This document shows, in pieces, positions 33,269-40,835 of a stretch of 47,389 bases of DNA. Each line of letters starts with the position of its first letter. The first letter of the stretch is position 1. Made by a program: the position numbers and the translations under genes. The stretch comes from Roseateles toxinivorans. Lineage in GTDB: Bacteria; Pseudomonadota; Gammaproteobacteria; Burkholderiales; Burkholderiaceae_C. The notes beneath the pieces were generated by a model. It saw only the letters and a list, made by a program, of their open reading frames with translations, was not told the DNA's origin and made no database searches. The stretch spans positions 1 to 47,389 of the forward strand of contig CAMDHE010000019.1 of NCBI GenBank assembly GCA_945898095.1. Direction: 5' to 3'.

Positions 33269-34717
33269 ATGGCAATCGATTATCCGCAGGACCTGGGCTT
33301 GTACATCGACGGGGCGTGGCACCGCGGTGGCGGTCGAGCCTTGCGTCCGGTGTTCGACCCCAGCAGTGGCGAGACCGTAGGTCAGCTGCCCCTGGCGAAT
33401 TCGACTGATCTTGACGCCGCTCTGTCTGCGGCCGAGCAAGCTGCACCGGCATGGCGTCGCCAAACGGCATGGCAACGCGCAGCCATACTCAAGCAAGCGG
33501 CACGTATCGTGGCGCAGCGCAAGTCGGCGCTGGCCGCGGTGCTGACCACTGACAACGGCAAACCACTGGCCGACGCCTTGGCCGAAATCGACCGCGTTGT
33601 CGAGACACTGGAATGGTGCGGCGAAGAAGCCACGCGACTGGACGGTCGCATGCTGCCGCCGCGAAGCCCCGGACTTTTACAGGCCACGGTGAAAGACCCG
33701 ATCGGACCGGTGGCGGCTTTCGCGCCCTGGAATTTCCCTGCCGTGCTCTGTATGCGCAAAGTGGCTCCGGCATTGGCAGCAGGTTGCACGGTGATCGTGA
33801 AGCCCGCCGAGGAAACACCGGCGGTATGCGTTGCGCTGGTGCAGGCGCTGGTGGATGCAGGTGTACCCGCCGGTGTTTTGAACCTGGTCTTCGGTGAGCC
33901 GAGTGAGGTATCCCAGCACCTCATTGCTTCGCCCATCATCCGCAAGTTGTCTTTCACAGGCTCAGTTCCCGTGGGTCGACTGCTCTACGAACAGGCTGCG
34001 CGTGGATTGAAAGCAGTGACGATGGAACTCGGTGGCCACTCGCCGGTGCTGGTGTTCGACGATGTCGACGTCAACAAGGTAGCCGCTGCGTGCGCTGCCT
34101 TCAAGTACCGTAACGCCGGCCAAGTCTGTCTATCGCCCAATCGCTTCTTCGTGCATGAAAGCGTGTACCGGGACTTCGTCGCGGCTTTTGTCGCCGCCGC
34201 GCGTGCCCTGCGTATTGGTCCAGGCACCGAAGCCGGTGTGCAAATGGGCCCGCTCAATAACCCGCGCCGGCTCGCTGCGGCCGAACGCTTTGTCGCTGAT
34301 GCGAGCGATAGCGGCGCGCGCATCGAACTCGGCGGCCATCGCATCGGATCACGCGGCTGGTTCTTCCAGCCCACGGTGTTGACCGGCTTGGACCCGACTG
34401 CGGCGCTGATGCATGAAGAGCCTTTCTGCCCGGTAGCGCCCATCGTTGCCTTCGCAACGCTCGATGAGGCCGTCGCGCGGGCCAACGGCGTGGCATTTGG
34501 CTTGGCCGCTTATGCCTTCACCCGTAGTAGTGCCCGTGCAGCCGAGCTCAGCGAACGATTGGCAGCGGGTTGGATAGGCATCAACAGCTTTACGCCAGCG
34601 CTGGCCGATGCCGCTCTGGGTGGCATGAAAGACAGCGGAGTCGGCTACGAAGGTGGCCGCGAAGGGCTGGAGGCGTACTTGCAGACACGATTCATTAGCC
34701 ACGACCGCCTCTTTTGA
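33269..34717 (+). CDS. NAD(P)-dependent aldehyde dehydrogenase (GabD-like)
   Basis: A 482-residue ALDH superfamily enzyme oxidising an aldehyde to a carboxylic acid. Catalytic Cys 287 in NAGQVCLSP, general base Glu 253 in MELGGHSP, oxyanion Asn 155 in PWNFP and coenzyme-binding Lys 178 in VKPAEETP are all present. The closest recalled family is succinate-semialdehyde dehydrogenase. GAGG precedes the ATG. In the island it would act after the two GMC alcohol oxidases and supply an acid for the CoA-transferase. Confidence 0.95.
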   Translation: MAIDYPQDLGLYIDGAWHRGGGRALRPVFDPSSGETVGQLPLANSTDLDAALSAAEQAAPAWRRQTAWQRAAILKQAARIVAQRKSALAAVLTTDNGKPLADALAEIDRVVETLEWCGEEATRLDGRMLPPRSPGLLQATVKDPIGPVAAFAPWNFPAVLCMRKVAPALAAGCTVIVKPAEETPAVCVALVQALVDAGVPAGVLNLVFGEPSEVSQHLIASPIIRKLSFTGSVPVGRLLYEQAARGLKAVTMELGGHSPVLVFDDVDVNKVAAACAAFKYRNAGQVCLSPNRFFVHESVYRDFVAAFVAAARALRIGPGTEAGVQMGPLNNPRRLAAAERFVADASDSGARIELGGHRIGSRGWFFQPTVLTGLDPTAALMHEEPFCPVAPIVAFATLDEAVARANGVAFGLAAYAFTRSSARAAELSERLAAGWIGINSFTPALADAALGGMKDSGVGYEGGREGLEAYLQTRFISHDRLF

Positions 34718-34733
34718 AAACCGGGGAATTCTG

Positions 34734-36134
34734 ATGAATCCAAATTCCAACCCGCCAACCCGCCGCATTCACATGCGTTATGGGGGTTACCACAAGCGCC
34801 TTGAGCCGGCGTATGACGCCGAGTTGACTGGGACCGATCCGGATACGCCCATGGGCGAATTGATGCGCCGCTTCTGGCAACCTGTGTGTTTGTCTGAACA
34901 ACTCGGGCAACTACCGCTAGCAATCCGGATCCTGGGCGAAGACCTGGTTGCCTTTCGTGACCACAGTGGCCGGGTGGGCGTGCTCGAGCGGCATTGCAGC
35001 CACCGCGGCACATCACTCGAATTCGGCATCATTACTGCGCAGGGTATCCGATGCTGTTACCACGGCTGGCACTACGCAGTGGATGGCACCCTTCTGGAAA
35101 CACCATGTGAACCGGCGGAGAGTCGGCTTAAAGACAGCATCTGCCAGGGTGCCTACCCGGCTTTGGAGCGCGACGGGCTGGTCTTCGCCTACATGGGACC
35201 ACCGCAGGCTTTGCCACCATTCCCGGAGTGGGACTCCCTGCGTTTGCCGGTTGGTAACAGATTGGTACCGTTCTCCAACGTTTACCCTTGCAACTGGTTA
35301 CAGGTGTTCGAGAACATCATGGACCACATGCATACGGCGGTGCTTCACAACCACATGACGGTGAGCGATGTGGATGTCCAGACCTCGGCTGGCGTCTCAC
35401 TGGAGGGCTTCGGCGACATGCCAGTGATGCACTGGGAGCCAACCCGGGACGGTGCGGGTTGCTGTTTCGTGGCTGGCCGTCGCCTACCCGGGGGCAAGAT
35501 CTGGGTGCGGATCACCGAAATGGCCTTTCCCAATTTTTTGCAGATCGGCTCGTTGGTGCCATCTGCCGCACGCGAACGTCACTCCTGCGTCGCACTGACC
35601 CGCTGGCATGTGCCGGTCGACGACACCCACATGATCATCTTTGGCTGGCGCCATTTCAACGCGGTCATTGATCCCGATCAGGCCGGCTCGCCCGAAGATT
35701 GTGGCGTGGACAAAATCGACTTCCTGGTGGGCCAGACCGGCAACCGCAGCTATGAGGAGGGCCAGCGTGCACCAGGTGACTGGGAGGCCTTGGGCAGCCA
35801 ACGGCCGATTGCCATCCACGCGCTGGAAAACCCGGGCCGTTCCGATATTGGTGTCTACCTGTGTCGCAAGCTCTTGCGCGAACAGGTGCGCGCACTGCAG
35901 CCCGTGCTGCCCGATTCCCCGGTTACCCAAGGGCCGAAGGATTCCCTGCCAATGTATTCGCAGGATTCGATTCTGAACTTGCCCCAGCGTGAGGGTGAGG
36001 ATGACAGACTGCTGGTCATGAACACCGGCACACAGGTGCTGGCCATCATGAGAGAAGCTGACTTGCTGCCCTCAGAGAAGCGCGATGAGCATGTACGTCG
36101 CCGGCTCGATCAACTGGACGGCGGCGCACGCTGA
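34734..36134 (+). CDS. Rieske non-heme iron oxygenase, alpha subunit (phthalate/phenoxybenzoate dioxygenase-like)
   Basis: A 466-residue oxygenase. The Rieske [2Fe-2S] ligands are Cys 88, His 90, Cys 107 and His 110 (CSH ... CCYHGW). The mononuclear iron motif is N194-x2-D197-x2-H200-x4-H205. The single-component alpha type with a downstream VanB-like reductase places it with phthalate 4,5-dioxygenase, phenoxybenzoate dioxygenase and O-demethylases of the vanillate demethylase kind; hydroxylation or ether/N-demethylation of a ring compound is likely. GGGGAA lies 8-10 bases before the ATG at 34734; the longer frame lies in the ALDH gene. Confidence 0.94.
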   Translation: MNPNSNPPTRRIHMRYGGYHKRLEPAYDAELTGTDPDTPMGELMRRFWQPVCLSEQLGQLPLAIRILGEDLVAFRDHSGRVGVLERHCSHRGTSLEFGIITAQGIRCCYHGWHYAVDGTLLETPCEPAESRLKDSICQGAYPALERDGLVFAYMGPPQALPPFPEWDSLRLPVGNRLVPFSNVYPCNWLQVFENIMDHMHTAVLHNHMTVSDVDVQTSAGVSLEGFGDMPVMHWEPTRDGAGCCFVAGRRLPGGKIWVRITEMAFPNFLQIGSLVPSAARERHSCVALTRWHVPVDDTHMIIFGWRHFNAVIDPDQAGSPEDCGVDKIDFLVGQTGNRSYEEGQRAPGDWEALGSQRPIAIHALENPGRSDIGVYLCRKLLREQVRALQPVLPDSPVTQGPKDSLPMYSQDSILNLPQREGEDDRLLVMNTGTQVLAIMREADLLPSEKRDEHVRRRLDQLDGGAR

Positions 36135-36141
36135 GCAAGGC

Positions 36142-37086
36142 ATGCAATTATTGGTGCGCTCGATCACCCAGGAAGCGCTTGGCATCCGAACCTTCGAGTT
36201 GGTTCATCCTCATCGCAATGCGCTACCGGCCTTTGAAGCTGGCGCACATGTCGATGTCCAGGTGCCTGGCGGACCGGTAAGGCAATATTCGCTGTGCAAT
36301 GCTCCGGCCGAGCGTTATCGCTACCTGATTGCCGTACTGCGCGTGGACCGCGGCCGCGGCGGCTCGACGGGCATGCACCAACATGTCGATGTGGGCGACC
36401 TGCTGGAGGTGTCGGCGCCGCGCAATCAGTTCGAGTTGGCCGGAGTGGCTCAGCGCCACCTGCTCATTGCCGGCGGCATCGGCGTGACGCCTTTGCTGGC
36501 GATGGTCGAGGCACTCTCCGCGCGCCAGGCCGATTTCCGACTGGTCTATTGCACCCGCTCCATCGACCACACGGCTTTCACGGATCGACTCGAAGAGCAC
36601 CTGCGTGCTGGTCGAGTCAGCTTGCACCATGACGACGGTGACCCCACACGTGCGCTTGACCTGCTTGCCCTGCTGGCCCGCCAGGAAGACGGCACGCACC
36701 TCTACTGCTGCGGCCCTGCAGGCTTGATGCAGGCGGTCAAGAATGCCACAGCCCATTGGGCGGTCGGCAGCGTGCATTTCGAGTACTTCGCACCGTCCTC
36801 AGCATCAACAGCACCCGCTGATGGCGACGGTTTCGAGGTTCGTTTAGCGCGTTCGGGTGGCAGTTACCACGTGCCACCGGGTCGCTCGATCATCGATGTG
36901 CTGCGCGCCAACGGTGTTGCTTGCGAGACCTCTTGCGAGGCGGGCGTCTGTGGCACTTGCCGTACGCCCTACCTAGAGGGAACACCGTTGCACCAGGACT
37001 TTGTTCTCACTTCGCAGGAACAGACCAAGTTCGTTCTCATATGCTGCGCTCGCTCCAGTTCAGCTGTCCTCGTCCTAGACCGCTGA
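36142..37086 (+). CDS. Rieske oxygenase reductase (VanB / phthalate dioxygenase reductase type)
   Basis: A 314-residue reductase with three domains in order: flavin-binding barrel with RQYSLCN (47-53), NAD-binding fold with IAGGIGVTPLLAM (109-121) and CCGPAGLM (189-196), and a C-terminal plant-type ferredoxin with Cys 265, 270, 273 and 301 or 302 (CEAGVCGTC). This order is that of phthalate dioxygenase reductase and VanB. It passes electrons from NADH to the oxygenase just upstream. The ATG at 36142 (8 bases after the oxygenase stop) gives the usual family length; an earlier frame at 36085 overlaps the oxygenase. Confidence 0.95.
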   Translation: MQLLVRSITQEALGIRTFELVHPHRNALPAFEAGAHVDVQVPGGPVRQYSLCNAPAERYRYLIAVLRVDRGRGGSTGMHQHVDVGDLLEVSAPRNQFELAGVAQRHLLIAGGIGVTPLLAMVEALSARQADFRLVYCTRSIDHTAFTDRLEEHLRAGRVSLHHDDGDPTRALDLLALLARQEDGTHLYCCGPAGLMQAVKNATAHWAVGSVHFEYFAPSSASTAPADGDGFEVRLARSGGSYHVPPGRSIIDVLRANGVACETSCEAGVCGTCRTPYLEGTPLHQDFVLTSQEQTKFVLICCARSSSAVLVLDR

Positions 37087-37113
37087 GCGGCCAAATTTTT
37101 TGGAAATCAGACC

Positions 37114-38793
37114 ATGAGTGAACTCGCCACGTACGACTTTGTCATCGTTGGCGCCGGCTCAGCCGGTTGCGTACTGGCCGACAGGCTCAGTGCCGATGGC
37201 CGCCACCGCGTGCTTCTGTTGGAGGCCGGTCCACCAGATCGGAACCCATGGATCCACGTGCCGATCGGCTATGGCAAGACGATGGTCAACAAAACGGTGA
37301 ACTGGCAGTTCATGACCGAGCCCGAACCCGAGTTGCACCAGCGCAAACTGTACTGGCCGCGCGGCCGCACGTTGGGCGGCTCCAGTTCGATCAACGGGCT
37401 GGTCTATATCCGCGGTCAGGCGCAGGACTACGACGCTTGGGCTGCTGCCGGAAATGCGGGTTGGGCCTGGAAAGACGTCCTGCCCTACTTCATCCGGTCG
37501 GAATCGAATGCGCGTGGCGCCAACCCCTGGCATGGCGACAGCGGCCCATTGCATGTGTCGGACATCGGCGTGAAACATCCGTTGGTTGAAGCCTTCATCC
37601 ACTCGGCTCAGGAACTCGGCATTCCACCCAACGACGATTTCAATGGTGCCTCGCAGGAGGGCGCTGGCTATTATCAACTCACCACCCACAGGGGCCTGCG
37701 CGCTTCCACAGCCCGAACCTACCTGAAACGCGCTCGCAGCCGGCCCAACCTCACCGTCATCACCAATGCACATGCCACGCGCGTACTTTTCGAGGGCACT
37801 CTGGCAGTTGGCATTGTCTACCACCATGACAACCAGGAGGTTCAGGTGCGCTCCCGCCGCGAGGTACTGCTGTGCGCAGGTGCGGTCCAGTCCCCCCAAC
37901 TGCTCCAGTTGTCAGGAGTCGGTCCGCCGGAATTGCTGCGCCAGTATGGGCTGCCCGTGCGAGTGGACAGCCCGGGCGTCGGCGAAAATCTGCAAGACCA
38001 CCTCCAGGTGCGACTGATCTACAAATGCAGCCAGCCTGTAACCACCAATGATGACTTACGAACGGTATGGGGCCGCATGCGCATCGGACTGCAATGGCTA
38101 TTGCAACGGCGCGGGCCGCTGGCAATCGGTATCCAGCTTGGTGGTCTGTTTGCAAAGGCCTCGCCACAGTCGACTACGCCCGATGTGCAGTTCCACTTCG
38201 GCACCATCAGCGCCGACGTTGTCGCCGGAAAGCCGCACGATTTCTCGGGCTTCACGCTGTCGATGTGCCAGTTGAGGCCCACCAGTCGCGGTAGCGTTCA
38301 GATCCAGTCTGCGGATGCCCGGCAGGCACCGGCAATCCGGGCCAATTACATGACGACTTCGCACGACCAAGCCTTGATGGTGGCGGGTACACAGTTAGCG
38401 CGGCGTTTGATGACCAGCAAGGCGATGTCGCCCATGATCGTGGAGGAATACAGGCCAGGCCCTGCAATGGCCACTGAGGCCGATATGCTGGACTTCGTAC
38501 GCCGCGAGGGCGTGACCATCTTTCACCCGGTGGGAACCTGCAGCATGGATCCGGGGCCCATGGGCGTCGTGGACGAGAGGCTTCGTGTGTACGGAACCGC
38601 TGGACTGCGCGTTGTGGACGCCTCCATCATGCCGCTGCTGATCTCAGGCAATACCAATGCGACTTCGATCATGATCGGCGAAAAGGCGGCGGAGATGATT
38701 CTCGCCGACCTGACACAAGGGGCCCCGGTCCAAGCTCAGCGCCTTGCCACGGTTGCCAAGCCGGTTGTTGTTGGAGTGCCGGCAGCGGCCTGA
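37114..38793 (+). CDS. GMC family FAD-dependent alcohol oxidoreductase, copy 2
   Basis: A 559-residue flavoprotein of the choline dehydrogenase / aromatic alcohol oxidase family. FAD motif FVIVGAGSAGCVLADRL (9-25), signature 1 around YWPRGRTLGGSSSINGLVYI (about 79-98), signature 2 GAVQSPQLLQLSGVG and active-site histidine in IFHPVGTC (about 471). It is similar along its length to copy 1 at 14859-16496 but clearly diverged, so it probably has its own alcohol substrate. It follows the Rieske reductase by 27 bases; oxidation of a hydroxymethyl group formed by the oxygenase is a reasonable guess. Confidence 0.94.
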   Translation: MSELATYDFVIVGAGSAGCVLADRLSADGRHRVLLLEAGPPDRNPWIHVPIGYGKTMVNKTVNWQFMTEPEPELHQRKLYWPRGRTLGGSSSINGLVYIRGQAQDYDAWAAAGNAGWAWKDVLPYFIRSESNARGANPWHGDSGPLHVSDIGVKHPLVEAFIHSAQELGIPPNDDFNGASQEGAGYYQLTTHRGLRASTARTYLKRARSRPNLTVITNAHATRVLFEGTLAVGIVYHHDNQEVQVRSRREVLLCAGAVQSPQLLQLSGVGPPELLRQYGLPVRVDSPGVGENLQDHLQVRLIYKCSQPVTTNDDLRTVWGRMRIGLQWLLQRRGPLAIGIQLGGLFAKASPQSTTPDVQFHFGTISADVVAGKPHDFSGFTLSMCQLRPTSRGSVQIQSADARQAPAIRANYMTTSHDQALMVAGTQLARRLMTSKAMSPMIVEEYRPGPAMATEADMLDFVRREGVTIFHPVGTCSMDPGPMGVVDERLRVYGTAGLRVVDASIMPLLISGNTNATSIMIGEKAAEMILADLTQGAPVQAQRLATVAKPVVVGVPAAA

Positions 38794-38810
38794 CTCGCTG
38801 CAAGCGCCAC

Positions 38811-39650
38811 ATGCATAATGTTCTGATGTCGCGAAAATTGATTGCCTTTGAGGCTTCTGCAGTCACACCTTGCCCCATCAGCGGCCCGGCTCTGGCCCAT
38901 ACTGTGCAGCGCTACCGGCCCAAAGGGTTGGGGATTGCTAAATACGAACAACTCGGCCAAGCCTTGCTCGGTGCCATAGAGGATCAGGTTTGGCGACTGG
39001 GCGACAAACTGCCCACCGAATCCGCCCTGGCCTCCGCTACGCCCTATAGCCTAGGTACCGTGCAGAATGCTTATCGATCACTGGTGGAACGTGGTGTGGT
39101 GGTGCGCATCCAGGGATGCGGTACCTTCGTCGCTGAAAGACGCCACAGCATGGACGCGCCGTGGCATTGCCGTTTCCTTAACGACCTGGGCGACAGCTTC
39201 CTGCCGGTTTACACCCATGTGCTCTCGCGCGAACTCACCCATGCAACAGGGCCATGGACCAAATTTCTAGGCCAGTCGGCCGACGGCATCGTGCGCATAG
39301 ATCGCTGTTTGACCATCAACGACGAGTTCGACGTCTACAGCAAGTTCTTCGTCCGTGCTGATCGCTTCGGCACATTGCTGGATCGTCCGGCACGCGAACT
39401 TGAAGGCATCAATTTCAAGCTGCTACTCAGCCGTGAGTTCGGCACGCCCGTTTCACGACTAAGCCAGACTCTCGCCGTGTCCAAGCCGCCGCCAATTGTG
39501 CGCGAGGCCTTGCAACTCAAGGCATCGGCCAGCGTCACAGTACTGGACGCATCGGCCTCGACAAACACAGCAACTCCGGTCTACTTCCAGTCCCTCTACA
39601 TCCCGCCAAACCGTCGCCAGCTCAGTCTTGACGACATGACTCGGTGCTGA
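38811..39650 (+). CDS. GntR family regulator with UTRA-type C-terminal domain, copy 2
   Basis: A 279-residue regulator (274 if the ATG at 38826 is used; neither has a clear ribosome site). The N-terminal winged helix covers about residues 42-108 (KYEQLGQALLGAIEDQVWRL, LPTESALASATPYSLGTVQN), with an atypical recognition helix SLGTVQNAYRSLVERG. The rest fits a UTRA-like effector domain. It is the last gene of the island, 17 bases after GMC copy 2, and together with the first GntR gene frames the plus unit. It may control the inner promoter at 29598-29640. Confidence 0.88.
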   Translation: MHNVLMSRKLIAFEASAVTPCPISGPALAHTVQRYRPKGLGIAKYEQLGQALLGAIEDQVWRLGDKLPTESALASATPYSLGTVQNAYRSLVERGVVVRIQGCGTFVAERRHSMDAPWHCRFLNDLGDSFLPVYTHVLSRELTHATGPWTKFLGQSADGIVRIDRCLTINDEFDVYSKFFVRADRFGTLLDRPARELEGINFKLLLSREFGTPVSRLSQTLAVSKPPPIVREALQLKASASVTVLDASASTNTATPVYFQSLYIPPNRRQLSLDDMTRC

Positions 39651-39760
39651 CCGAGGATCACTGCCGCCCGCATTTTCATCAGCTTGCAAGGGCCCATGTG
39701 TAAAAAGCAGCCTTGCCTGTGGCTTACATACTCTTGTCGGGGCGCTTGAACTGCCCGCTC

Positions 39761-39992
39761 CAAAAGGGCCGGCGCGTGCTGCGCGGATGTCCTTGCGCAC
39801 ACTGCTGATGGAGATCATCTGCCCAAGCAAGGAACCGAAGATCACCGTGGGCACCACCAACTGCGGCTCGATGGTCCAGGCCCAGATGGAGGTGGCGATC
39901 AGGCCGAAGGCAAACCCCGAGATGCCCTGGATGAAACCGGCCACCAGAGCTCCGCCAACGATCTGTACGGCCACCGATGTCTCGATGTTCAT
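39761..39992 (-). pseudogene. TauE/SafE family permease, N-terminal remnant
   Basis: From an ATG at 39992 the minus strand reads about 77 residues of a TauE/SafE exporter N-terminus: the first membrane segment with GGALVAGFIQGISGFAFGL, then IEPQLVVPTVIFGSLLGQMI and SSVRKDIRAARAGPF. After that the frame continues open but loses all resemblance and runs antisense into the GntR gene. The expected C-terminal part is found at 14676-14858. It is divergent from the GntR/FCD gene at 40109, a common arrangement for an exporter and its regulator. The right edge of the island is therefore near 39761, give or take some tens of bases. Confidence 0.75.
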
Positions 39993-40069
39993 GCCACGAA
40001 TGCGGAGAGGTCACCCATGCTCAGGATTGGAACCTCTCAAGATTGCTCGAAGCATTGGTGTAAACACTA

Positions 40070-40079
40070 TTGTCGACAA
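40070..40079. promoter_or_regulatory. candidate GntR/FCD operator TTGTCGACAA
   Basis: A perfect 10-base palindrome in an AT-rich stretch between the divergent TauE/SafE remnant and the GntR/FCD gene, 30 bases before the GntR ATG. FadR-subfamily regulators commonly bind short TNGTNNNACNA-type palindromes, and this one has that form. It is a likely autoregulatory site also controlling the carboxylase operon. Confidence 0.5.
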
Positions 40080-40108
40080 ATTTGTTTCAGGCAACCATCG
40101 GACCCGTC

Positions 40109-40825
40109 ATGATTCAGACTACAGATTCGGCAAAACCCAAGTCACGCAGGCAGGCGCCGGTGCAGCCATCGCTGGCTGTGCCTGCCAACCGCATGCAAGA
40201 AATTGTTGATGTGCTGCGCGACCGCATCGCGAGCCAACAGGTGCCGCCCGGCTCGAAGTTGCTGGAGCAGGACCTGGCCGAGGAGTTCAACGCGCCGCGT
40301 ACCGCCGTGCGCGAGGCCCTCGCGGCACTCGAGCAGCGCGGCCTGATCCAGCGCATCCCCAATCGGGGCGCGGTGGTCATGCGGCTGGAGATGGCGCAAG
40401 TCTTTCATCTCTATGACACCCGCGAGGTGCTTGAGGGGCTGTGTTCACGCCTGGCTACCGAGAACTCCCGGGCCGAGTCCTGGCAGGACCTCGTCGAGAT
40501 GTTCCACGGCCCGATGGTGGGCTATGCCGAAAACGCCGACTTTGATGCCTTCATCGCCGGCTACGAGTTGTTCCGTCGCCGCTCGCAGACCGCGGCGGCC
40601 AATCCGATCCTGACGCAGATGCTGGACAGCATCTACGAGAAGACCCAAGTGCTGATTCGTCGCATCATCATCCTGCCGGGCCGTGCCAAGGCCGGCTTGC
40701 AAGAGCATCAGGCGGTGCTGCAAGCGATGCGGCAAGGTGATGCCGCAGCGGCCGAAAGTCTGCGCCGCAGCAATATGCGCAGCGCCAAGGACTGCCTGAT
40801 GCGCTACCAGAAGTACCTGCTTTAG
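40109..40825 (+). CDS. GntR family regulator with FCD domain
   Basis: A 238-residue regulator of the FadR subfamily: winged helix at about residues 20-90 (GSKLLEQDLAEEFNAPRTAV, then REALAALEQRGLIQRIPNRG) and an all-helical FCD ligand-binding domain with the metal/ligand-binding pattern HLYDTREVLEG and later EHQAVLQAM. It is the first gene of the right operon, ten bases before the CoA-transferase gene. The ATG at 40109 is preferred; a TTG at 40070 would put the palindrome inside the gene. Typical effectors are carboxylic acids. Confidence 0.93.
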   Translation: MIQTTDSAKPKSRRQAPVQPSLAVPANRMQEIVDVLRDRIASQQVPPGSKLLEQDLAEEFNAPRTAVREALAALEQRGLIQRIPNRGAVVMRLEMAQVFHLYDTREVLEGLCSRLATENSRAESWQDLVEMFHGPMVGYAENADFDAFIAGYELFRRRSQTAAANPILTQMLDSIYEKTQVLIRRIIILPGRAKAGLQEHQAVLQAMRQGDAAAAESLRRSNMRSAKDCLMRYQKYLL

Positions 40826-40835
40826 TGCACTGCCA

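Larger units (their letters stand above)
14859..39760. mobile_element. catabolic genomic island of about 24.9 kb interrupting a TauE/SafE gene
   Basis: Everything between the two TauE/SafE remnants is one dense catabolic block: a minus-strand unit (14859-18422) and a long plus-strand unit (18521-39650). The right edge is approximate, taken where similarity to TauE/SafE seems to stop (about residue 77, near base 39761). About 110-120 residues of the usual permease of about 250 residues are missing, so insertion was accompanied by loss of the middle of the gene. No integrase, transposase or tRNA lies at either edge, so the mechanism could be homologous or illegitimate recombination. Flanking operons have different gene content and appear richer in G+C by eye. 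Confidence 0.6.

Noticed and set aside
39670-39720. A possible terminator after the last island gene (GCAAGG ... CCTTGC)
   Set aside because: Only six paired bases with a loop of about 19 and no T-run; not convincing.
39459-39760. The continuation of the TauE/SafE N-terminal frame for another 100 codons
   Set aside because: After about residue 77 the sequence loses membrane segments and family resemblance and runs antisense to the GntR gene, so it is a chance extension past the break.
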